NCBI GenBank assembly: GCA_900545715.1
Contig: URAJ01000012.1
Location: 1 to 53,342 of the forward strand
Source of the DNA: an uncultured Opitutales bacterium
GTDB taxonomy: Bacteria; Verrucomicrobiota; Verrucomicrobiia; Opitutales; Intestinicryptomonadaceae
Direction: 5' to 3'
Length of the DNA stretch: 53,342 bases
The translations under genes and the position numbers were made by a program. The notes under the pieces are model-generated. The model saw only the letters and a list, made by a program, of their open reading frames with translations. It searched no databases and had not been told where the DNA came from. This document shows, piece by piece, positions 47,116 through 53,342 of the stretch; within the stretch, counting starts at the first letter, position 1, and each line of letters begins with the position of its first letter.

Positions 47116-47478
47116 ATGAAAGTTTTGAAGAAAAAACAACTTGCACAAAAACGCCGCTGGCGCGTCCGCAACAAGGTCTCCGGTACTCCGGAGCGCCCCA
47201 GGCTCTCCGTATGCTTCTCGAACAAGCATATATATGCCCAGTGCATAGACGACACTGTCGGAAAGACCGTCGTCGCCCTTTGCACGACTTCAAAGGAACT
47301 CAACGGCGAGAAAATTCTCCCCAATGTCGCGGGAGCGCAGACGCTCGGTGCGAAATTCGGAGACAAACTCAAGGCGGCAGGCGTTTCCGCAGTAGTATTC
47401 GACAGAGGCTCGCGCACTTATCACGGCTGCGTAAAGAGCTTTGCCGACGCTGTCCGCGCCGCGGGCATAAACTTCTAA
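47116..47478 (+). CDS. rplR: Ribosomal protein L18 (uL18)
   Basis: 120 residues. RRWRVRNKVSGTPERPRLSV, SNKHIYAQCIDD, FDRGSRTYHGCVKSFADAVR. It binds 5S rRNA with L5. Confidence 0.96.
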   Translation: MKVLKKKQLAQKRRWRVRNKVSGTPERPRLSVCFSNKHIYAQCIDDTVGKTVVALCTTSKELNGEKILPNVAGAQTLGAKFGDKLKAAGVSAVVFDRGSRTYHGCVKSFADAVRAAGINF

Positions 47479-47490
47479 CACGTTTAAATA

Positions 47491-47997
47491 ATGAGCAGAG
47501 AATTTAAAAATAAAAAATCCGAAGCAGAAAAAGACGCCGGACCGGAGCTTATCGAAAAAGTCGTGCACATCAACCGTTGCGCGAAAGTCGTAAAAGGCGG
47601 GCGCCGCTTTACATTCTCGGCGCTCGTCGTCCTCGGCGACGGCGCGGGCAAAATCGGTCTCGGCTATGGCAAGGCGAAGGAAGTTCCGGACGCTATCAAG
47701 AAAGCGTCCGACAGAGCTCGCAAATGCATGAAGACAATCAGCCTCAAAGACACGACAATCCCGCACGAAGTGGTTGGCGAATTTGACGGCGGCATTGTAA
47801 TGCTCCGTCCCGCAAGCCTCGGTACGGGCGTTATCGCTGGCGGCGGTGTCCGCGCGGTGCTCGAAGCGGTCGGCATCAAGGACGTCCTCAGCAAATCGCT
47901 TGGCTCTAACAACGATATGGCTATGGTCAATGCGACTCTCAACGCCCTCTATCGCCTCCGCACGGCTGAAACTATCAATTCCCTCAGGGGCAAATAA
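47491..47997 (+). CDS. rpsE: Ribosomal protein S5 (uS5)
   Basis: 168 residues. [21 protein letters not shown] and [21 protein letters not shown] define the dsRBD-like domain; [20 protein letters not shown] is the second. rplO follows after 9 bases, so rpmD (L30), normally between them, is absent. Confidence 0.97.
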   Translation: MSREFKNKKSEAEKDAGPELIEKVVHINRCAKVVKGGRRFTFSALVVLGDGAGKIGLGYGKAKEVPDAIKKASDRARKCMKTISLKDTTIPHEVVGEFDGGIVMLRPASLGTGVIAGGGVRAVLEAVGIKDVLSKSLGSNNDMAMVNATLNALYRLRTAETINSLRGK

Positions 47998-48006
47998 GTT
48001 CTGATT

Positions 48007-48459
48007 ATGAAACTCCACAATCTTTCAAATCCCAAGGGCGCAAAGCACGCCCACAAACGTCTCGGCTGCGGCGTTGGCAGCGGACACGGCAAAACCTCGG
48101 GCAGGGGCGAAAAGGGCGCTAAAGCGCGCTCCGGCGGCCACGTCAGGCCCGGTTTTGAAGGCGGCCAGATGCCCCTTTACCGCAAGCTCCCGCAGAGAGG
48201 CTTCAACAACTATAAATTTACCACGGAATACTCTGTCGTAAATGTAGGCGCTCTCGAAAATCTCGGGCTCGAAGAAATCACGCGCGACTCCCTCGTAATT
48301 GCGGGGCTCGTACGCGCCTCGGATCCGCTCGTCAAGATTCTCGGCAACGGCAAGCTCACAAAAAAGGTTGTCGTAAAAGCCGACAAATTCTCTAAGAGCG
48401 CCGTCGAGAAAATCGAAGCCGCAGGCGGCAAGGCAGTCCTAAATTCGGCCGCGGAATAA
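48007..48459 (+). CDS. rplO: Ribosomal protein L15 (uL15)
   Basis: 150 residues. Basic Gly-rich N-terminal half (RLGCGVGSGHGKTSGRGEKG, RPGFEGGQMPLYRKLPQRGF) and a C-terminal domain from about residue 75. Late assembly protein of the 50S core. Confidence 0.96.
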   Translation: MKLHNLSNPKGAKHAHKRLGCGVGSGHGKTSGRGEKGAKARSGGHVRPGFEGGQMPLYRKLPQRGFNNYKFTTEYSVVNVGALENLGLEEITRDSLVIAGLVRASDPLVKILGNGKLTKKVVVKADKFSKSAVEKIEAAGGKAVLNSAAE

Positions 48460-48501
48460 TCCGCAGACTAAAAAAACGCAAGGGTATAATACAGGGAAGT
48501 C

Positions 48502-49956
48502 ATGTTTAGCGCTTTCACAAATTGCTTTAAAATTCCGGAACTGCGTCAAAGAATAATTTTGACGCTCGGACTAATTTTTATCGCTCGAGTGGGAGCAGGC
48601 ATTCCCCTCCCGGGAGTCGACCCGGCACCGCTCCAAGCCTACTATGCGTCGTCCTCGTCGGACGGCGGCGGCTTGGCGGGGCTGTACAACATGTTCACTG
48701 GCGGCGCTATGGTTAACGGCGCGGTATTCGCGCTTGGTATAATGCCTTACATCAGCGCCTCGATTATCCTACAACTTATGGGCGCTGTAATGCCGAGCCT
48801 TGCCAGACTAATGCAGGAAGGTGACTCGGGAAGGCAGAAAATCGCCCAATACACCCGCTATCTAACAATCGTAATCGCCCTAATTCAGGGCACGATGATA
48901 ACATACGCTCTCGTTTACAGCCCGGATACTATGTTCCAGGGCTTTGACAAAGGGCAATTCGGCAATATCATAATTGCCGGAAATATACCGGTATTTTTCA
49001 TTGTCAGCGTAATATTGCTAACAACCGGTTGTATGATTCTAACTTGGCTTGGAGAGCAGATTACCCAGCGCGGTATCGGAAACGGCGTCTCAATAATCAT
49101 TACCGTCGGTATTATAGACTCGCTGCCGGGGGCTGTCGCCCAAGCGTACCAGCTTGTATTCAATCGCGCGGTCGGCGCCGAAAGCGCCTCGATGGGCGTT
49201 CCGCAGGCCGTATTGATGCTCGCATTCCTCTGCATCGTTACGGCGAGCATCATTATGATTTTGCAGGCTGTCAGAAAAGTCCCAGTCCAGTATGCAAAGA
49301 GGGTTGTCGGCAGAAAAATTATGGGCGGGCAAAGCTCTTATCTGCCGCTTAAAGTCAACTATGCGGGCGTTATGCCAATCATCTTCGCTTCCGCTCTTCT
49401 GCTTTTCCCACAACAAATTTTCGGGCAGTTTAGCATAGGTTGGTACAATGTAATTTATGGCTCGCTGATTTTCGCGTTTAGCTATTTCTGGGTTTCCATA
49501 ATGTTTAAGCCCCTCCAAATATCCGACGAACTCAAACGCAACGGCGGATATATCCCGGGCGTCCGCCCTGGCGAGCCCACCGCGCGCTTCCTCGACTACG
49601 TAATGACCCGCCTGACTTTTGCGGGCGCGCTATTCCTCGTAATCATCGCGGTAATCCCCAATCTTTTGATGTCGTACCTCGGTATTCCCCCGAAAATCGC
49701 AAACTTCTTCGGCGGCACAGGTGCGCTCATCGCCGTCGGCGTGTCTCTCGATACAATGAGACAGGTCGAGACTTATCTATTACAACGCCACTATGACGGT
49801 TTCCTCAAAAAGGGGCGCATTCGCGGCCGCAGCGTCGGCCAGACTCGCCAAATCCTCGACACGAGCGAAATCAAAAACCTTTGGGCCCTATGGACGCCCC
49901 TGTTGATAATATTTTTCATCGGGCTTGCGGCATGGGTCATTCGCAAATGGGCCTAA
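48502..49956 (+). CDS. secY: Preprotein translocase subunit SecY
   Basis: 484 residues, about 40 longer than E. coli SecY, mostly from an early loop after the first membrane helix (ASSSSDGGGLAGLYNMF). Ten membrane segments are expected. GIMPYISASIILQLM, GEQITQRGIGNGVSIIITVG and GGYIPGVRPGEPTARFLDYV are family motifs. It forms the Sec channel with SecE (23.6 kb). adk, which often follows, is absent. Confidence 0.97.
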   Translation: MFSAFTNCFKIPELRQRIILTLGLIFIARVGAGIPLPGVDPAPLQAYYASSSSDGGGLAGLYNMFTGGAMVNGAVFALGIMPYISASIILQLMGAVMPSLARLMQEGDSGRQKIAQYTRYLTIVIALIQGTMITYALVYSPDTMFQGFDKGQFGNIIIAGNIPVFFIVSVILLTTGCMILTWLGEQITQRGIGNGVSIIITVGIIDSLPGAVAQAYQLVFNRAVGAESASMGVPQAVLMLAFLCIVTASIIMILQAVRKVPVQYAKRVVGRKIMGGQSSYLPLKVNYAGVMPIIFASALLLFPQQIFGQFSIGWYNVIYGSLIFAFSYFWVSIMFKPLQISDELKRNGGYIPGVRPGEPTARFLDYVMTRLTFAGALFLVIIAVIPNLLMSYLGIPPKIANFFGGTGALIAVGVSLDTMRQVETYLLQRHYDGFLKKGRIRGRSVGQTRQILDTSEIKNLWALWTPLLIIFFIGLAAWVIRKWA

Positions 49957-50026
49957 GTCCGAAAGGGCTTGGGGAGCCAGTTGCAAATTTGTTCTTTAAA
50001 ATAATCCGGCAAAAAGTCATCGCGCT

Positions 50027-50797
50027 ATGATACCTATTAAATCCGAAAGAGACTTGCGGGTTATGCGCAAGTCTTGCGAGATAGCGGCGACGGTTCTCGA
50101 TAAAATATCGAAGCTTGCCGTCGCGGGAGTATCCACTTGGGACTTAAACGAAGCCGCCAAACGGCTGATGGATCAATACCATTGCCGCAGCGCTGCGTAT
50201 AAATACAAATGCGGATCTCTAAAATATCCATGTCATGTTTGCATATCCGTAAACGACCAGGTCATTCACGGAATCGCCTCGAAAGACGTGATTCTGAAAG
50301 ACTCGGACATAGTAAGCATAGACTGCGCGACGATTTACCAGGGGTTCGTCGGCGACAACACCCGCACTGTTTATATAGGGGAACCTACCCCCGAGGTGCG
50401 GAAGCTCGTTGAGGCGACCGCCGAATCTCTGAGACTGGGAATTGATAAGGCGCGCCCCGGAAACCGCGTGGGCGACATATCTGCGGCGATACAAAAATAC
50501 GTTGAATCGCTCGGCTTTGGCGTCGTGAGAGAGTTCACGGGGCACGGAGTCGGCAGAAACATGCACGAAGAACCCGAAGTTCCGAATTACGGACGCGCGG
50601 GTACTGGACCGCTCTTGCGGCCAGGCATGACTCTTGCGATAGAACCCATGATAACCATGGGCAATCCCGAAATATTTGTCGGAGACGACGGCTGGACGGT
50701 TTACACAGCCGATGGAAAACCGAGCTGCCATATTGAACATACGGTGCTCGTTACGGAATCGGATCCCGAGATCCTGACCCTACCGGCTTCGGAATAG
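50027..50797 (+). CDS. map: Methionine aminopeptidase type I
   Basis: 256 residues. All metal ligands fit: D99, D110, H173, E206 and E237, plus H81 in the active site. It removes the N-terminal Met from new proteins at the ribosome. Its place between secY and the alpha-operon genes is common; infA and rpmJ, which usually follow, are not found in the 127 bases before rpsM. That gap holds the inverted repeat TTTGAAAA/TTTTCAAA (50845-50852, 50868-50875) and is otherwise AT-rich. Confidence 0.97.
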   Translation: MIPIKSERDLRVMRKSCEIAATVLDKISKLAVAGVSTWDLNEAAKRLMDQYHCRSAAYKYKCGSLKYPCHVCISVNDQVIHGIASKDVILKDSDIVSIDCATIYQGFVGDNTRTVYIGEPTPEVRKLVEATAESLRLGIDKARPGNRVGDISAAIQKYVESLGFGVVREFTGHGVGRNMHEEPEVPNYGRAGTGPLLRPGMTLAIEPMITMGNPEIFVGDDGWTVYTADGKPSCHIEHTVLVTESDPEILTLPASE

Positions 50798-50924
50798 CTT
50801 CCGCCGCCGCGGGCTTGATTGCTTTTCGGGGAGAATTGTTATTTTTTGAAAAACCGACAAAAAAAACTTTTCAAATAAAAAAAAATATTCATTATTTAAC
50901 GTCTTTTTAAACAACGGAAAAAAT

Positions 50925-51299
50925 ATGCCAAGATTACTCGGAGTAGATATTCCCAACAACAAGCGCGTAGAATACGCGCTCAGATACATATATGGTATCG
51001 GTCCGACGCGCTCTAAGCTCATCTGCGAAGAATGCTCAATTCCCGAATCCATGCGCGCCAACGAACTTACGGAGGAGCATATCAACAAGATTATGAATGC
51101 AATCGCCAAGCACCAGTTTAAGGTGGAGGGCGATCTTCGCCGCGAAGTGGTAAGCAATCTGAAGCGCCTCGCCGCAATAAAATCTTACCGCGGCTTGCGC
51201 CATGCAAAGGGATTGCCCGTGCGCGGACAGAGAACCAGCACGAATGCCCGCACACGCAAGGGCGCGCGCAAAACCGTAGGTGTCGTAACCAAGAAGTAA
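50925..51299 (+). CDS. rpsM: Ribosomal protein S13 (uS13)
   Basis: 124 residues. [20 protein letters not shown] start and the C-terminal [25 protein letters not shown], read as RGLRH and [13 protein letters not shown]. Head-bridge protein contacting L5. First gene of the alpha-operon part. Confidence 0.97.
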   Translation: MPRLLGVDIPNNKRVEYALRYIYGIGPTRSKLICEECSIPESMRANELTEEHINKIMNAIAKHQFKVEGDLRREVVSNLKRLAAIKSYRGLRHAKGLPVRGQRTSTNARTRKGARKTVGVVTKK

Positions 51300-51309
51300 G
51301 GACATTTAA

Positions 51310-51822
51310 ATGAGCGAAGAACAAAAGAAACAAGAAGCGGCGGAAGCCGTAGAAAACAAAGCCGCCGCCCAGCCGGAAGCCGCTGTCGAAGCAAAGCCTT
51401 CTCAGCCAACCGCCTCCGACCTCCTCTCCGAAGATGTCGGAGAAATTAAAGTTCGCAAGGCTAAGGGCAGCAAAAACGTCTATTCCGGCGTCTGCCACAT
51501 CAACGCAACTTTCAACAACACGAAAGTCTCTTTCACCGATCCCGCCGGCAATGTCATTAGCTGGTCGAGCGCAGGCAAAATGAGCTTCCGCGGTTCCCGC
51601 AAGAGCACTGCTTATGCGGCGCAGGTCGTCACCCAGGACGCCGGCAAAGTCGCAATGAGCCATGGCATGAAGGAAGTTGCTGTCAGCGTAAAGGGCCCCG
51701 GAATGGGCCGCGACTCCGCAATACGCTCCCTCCAAGCGCTCGGGTTCATCGTAACGTCCATCGAAGACGTCACCCCCGTTCCGCACAACGGTTGCCGCGC
51801 ACCAAAACGCCGCCGCGTATAA
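51310..51822 (+). CDS. rpsK: Ribosomal protein S11 (uS11) with N-terminal extension
   Basis: 170 residues, about 40 more than usual. The extra N-terminal stretch (1-45) is rich in Glu, Ala, Gln and Pro and probably disordered. The conserved S11 core begins near residue 57 ([19 protein letters not shown]) and ends [14 protein letters not shown]. The ATG at 51310 is the only early start; a shorter protein would need a non-ATG start. Confidence 0.95.
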   Translation: MSEEQKKQEAAEAVENKAAAQPEAAVEAKPSQPTASDLLSEDVGEIKVRKAKGSKNVYSGVCHINATFNNTKVSFTDPAGNVISWSSAGKMSFRGSRKSTAYAAQVVTQDAGKVAMSHGMKEVAVSVKGPGMGRDSAIRSLQALGFIVTSIEDVTPVPHNGCRAPKRRRV

Positions 51823-51848
51823 TTTATTATAGATAGGAGAATTTAGAA

Positions 51849-52457
51849 ATGTCTCGTTATACAGGACCGACAACTAAAATCAATCGCCGCTTCGGAATGG
51901 CTCTCTTCCCCGAAAACAAGGCGATGCAAAAGAAACCTTACATTCCCGGACAACACGGCCCGCATCTTCGCAGGCGCGTCACCGACTATTCGATGGGCCT
52001 CAATGAAAAGCAGAAGTTGCGCTTCATGTTCGGTCTGAGCGAAAAGCAGTTCCGCCTTACATTCGAACGCGCCAAGAAAGTGCGCGGCGTCACCGGCGAA
52101 ATATTTATGCAGATGCTCGAAACGCGCCTTGACAACGTGATTTACTCGCTCGGCTTTGCACGCACTCGCAAGGCTGCCCGCCAGTTTGTCACACACGGGC
52201 ACGTTCAGGTCAACGGCAAAAAAGTCGATATCGCAAGCTACGCATGCAAGCCCGGCGACGTCGTAGAAGTGCGCGACCGCACTTCCTCCCGCCAGCTCGC
52301 CCAGCGCGCTCTCGACGAATCGCAGCTCCGCCCGACTCCCGCTTGGATCGAAAGAGTTGAGGACGCCTTCCGCGGCACAATCAGCCGCTTGCCCATCCGC
52401 GACGAAATGGATAAGACGATAAACGATCAGCTCATCGTCGAATTCTACTCTCGCTAA
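51849..52457 (+). CDS. rpsD: Ribosomal protein S4 (uS4)
   Basis: 202 residues. Start MSRYTGPTTKINRRFGMALF; PGQHGPHLRRRVTDY; S4 domain with ETRLDNVIYSLGFARTRKAARQFVTHGHVQVNGKKV (read as RLDNVIYSLGFARTRKAARQ). The N-terminal zinc Cys found in some S4 proteins are absent. Nucleates 30S assembly and often represses the alpha operon. 29 bases before rpoA. Confidence 0.97.
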   Translation: MSRYTGPTTKINRRFGMALFPENKAMQKKPYIPGQHGPHLRRRVTDYSMGLNEKQKLRFMFGLSEKQFRLTFERAKKVRGVTGEIFMQMLETRLDNVIYSLGFARTRKAARQFVTHGHVQVNGKKVDIASYACKPGDVVEVRDRTSSRQLAQRALDESQLRPTPAWIERVEDAFRGTISRLPIRDEMDKTINDQLIVEFYSR

Positions 52458-52486
52458 TCATCAACTTAAAAAAAACGGAGAAAGCA

Positions 52487-53342
52487 ATGGCCAAACGCCT
52501 CGGAAAATTTGAACTCCCCAAGCGTCTTGTAAAAGACGAAGGGAGCGCAACAAGCACTTATGCAAAGTATGTGGCAGAGCCCTTTGAAACGGGTTTCGGC
52601 CACACCGTCGGCAATGCGCTAAGACGCGTATTGCTAAGCTCCATCGAAGGTGCGGCGATTAGCTCGATTCGCATCGAAGGTGTCGATCACGAGTTTCAGA
52701 GCATCGACGGCGTTGTAGAGGACGTCACAGACATCGTCCTCAATCTGAAAAAGATTAAAATTAAAAGCTCCCTGCGCGAAAATAAGCGCCTAATGATTGA
52801 CGTTGACAAGCAGGGGACTGTCACTGCCGCCGATATTCAGCCCGACGCCGACATTCAGATTGTCAATCCCGAACAGGTAATCTGCACGCTCGACACAAAG
52901 CGCAGATTCGTGGCGGAAGTCGAAATATCGTGCGGTCGCGGCTGGCGCCCGGCCGACGAAAACAAGTATGAGGACCAGCCGATAGGGGTCATTGCGATAG
53001 ACTCGCTTTTCAGCCCCATTGAGCTCGTAAAATACTCGGTCGATGCTACGCGCGTTGGCCAAATGACCGATTTTGACAAACTCACCCTCGAAATCTGGAC
53101 CGATGGCAGAATCACTCCTGACGAAGCCTTGAAGGACGCAGCTGTAATCTTAAAGCACCACATCGATGTGTTCGACAAGGTAAACGATCAGGAAATCGAA
53201 TTCGAGACGGTCGGCAAAGAGGTAAGCGAAGAGCAAAATAGGCTCAGAAAGCTCCTCAACATGAGCGTCAATGAAATCGAACTCTCCGTTCGCGCCGCAA
53301 ATTGCCTCAACAACGCCAACATTACAACTGTCGGCGAATTGG
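52487..53342 (+). CDS. rpoA: RNA polymerase alpha subunit (3' end outside window)
   Basis: The first 285 codons are present and the gene runs off the window. ATG 52487 has ACGGAG ahead. The N-terminal dimerisation domain shows EPFETGFGHTVGNALRRVLL and SSIEGAAISSIRIEG; the start of the C-terminal domain is recognised by MSVNEIELSVRAANCLNNAN and the last readable residues TTVGEL. The reading frame is open to the end. Confidence 0.97.
   Translation, partial: MAKRLGKFELPKRLVKDEGSATSTYAKYVAEPFETGFGHTVGNALRRVLLSSIEGAAISSIRIEGVDHEFQSIDGVVEDVTDIVLNLKKIKIKSSLRENKRLMIDVDKQGTVTAADIQPDADIQIVNPEQVICTLDTKRRFVAEVEISCGRGWRPADENKYEDQPIGVIAIDSLFSPIELVKYSVDATRVGQMTDFDKLTLEIWTDGRITPDEALKDAAVILKHHIDVFDKVNDQEIEFETVGKEVSEEQNRLRKLLNMSVNEIELSVRAANCLNNANITTVGEL

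Overview
The window reads as chromosome of a Gram-negative bacterium, most likely of the PVC superphylum and probably Verrucomicrobiota (Opitutae-like). This is inferred from the housekeeping proteins, from repeated exported sialate-O-acetylesterase-type SGNH enzymes, and from exported beta-helix and GH28-like proteins with Sec or lipoprotein signals. No 16S rRNA gene is present, so the assignment is not certain.

Left part (1-21.7 kb, accessory and metabolic). A two-gene Septu-like defence module (PtuA-type ATPase and PtuB-type HNH nuclease, 320-2264) is followed on the same strand by hpt, nfo and a membrane-anchored lysozyme-like protein. A convergent pair on the minus strand encodes a CPBP membrane protease and a U32 peptidase. 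Two tandem, overlapping, exported beta-helix paralogues follow (7.5-10.5 kb). Next are tlyA with a small membrane protein (minus strand), then a five-gene exported operon: four tandem SGNH/sialate-O-acetylesterase paralogues and a GH28-like enzyme (11.8-19.5 kb), with a strong sigma70-type promoter in front and a terminator behind. An ADP-ribosylglycohydrolase-fold lipoprotein and a DUF2284 protein lie on the minus strand. Together these suggest de-acetylation and cleavage of an acetylated, probably pectin-like, glycan.

Right part (22-53 kb, information processing). tRNA-Thr-tuf, then tRNA-Trp-secE-nusG-rplK-rplA-rplJ-rplL-rpoB-rpoC, then rpsL-rpsG-fusA-rpsJ, and finally a fused S10/spc/alpha cluster from rplC to a truncated rpoA. 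Long intergenic stretches here carry well-formed RNA structures: a terminator-like hairpin before tRNA-Thr, a three-way junction at the rplL ribosome binding site, a strong terminator and a long hairpin between rplL and rpoB, mutually exclusive hairpins in the rpoB leader, and a branched leader before rplC.

Oddities inside the conserved block are the best leads. The RNA polymerase beta' subunit has lost all four ligands of its second zinc site. EF-Tu has a non-canonical switch I loop. A small exported protein is inserted between rpsS and rplV. rpmD, infA and rpmJ are absent from their usual places, and S11 has a long acidic N-terminal extension.
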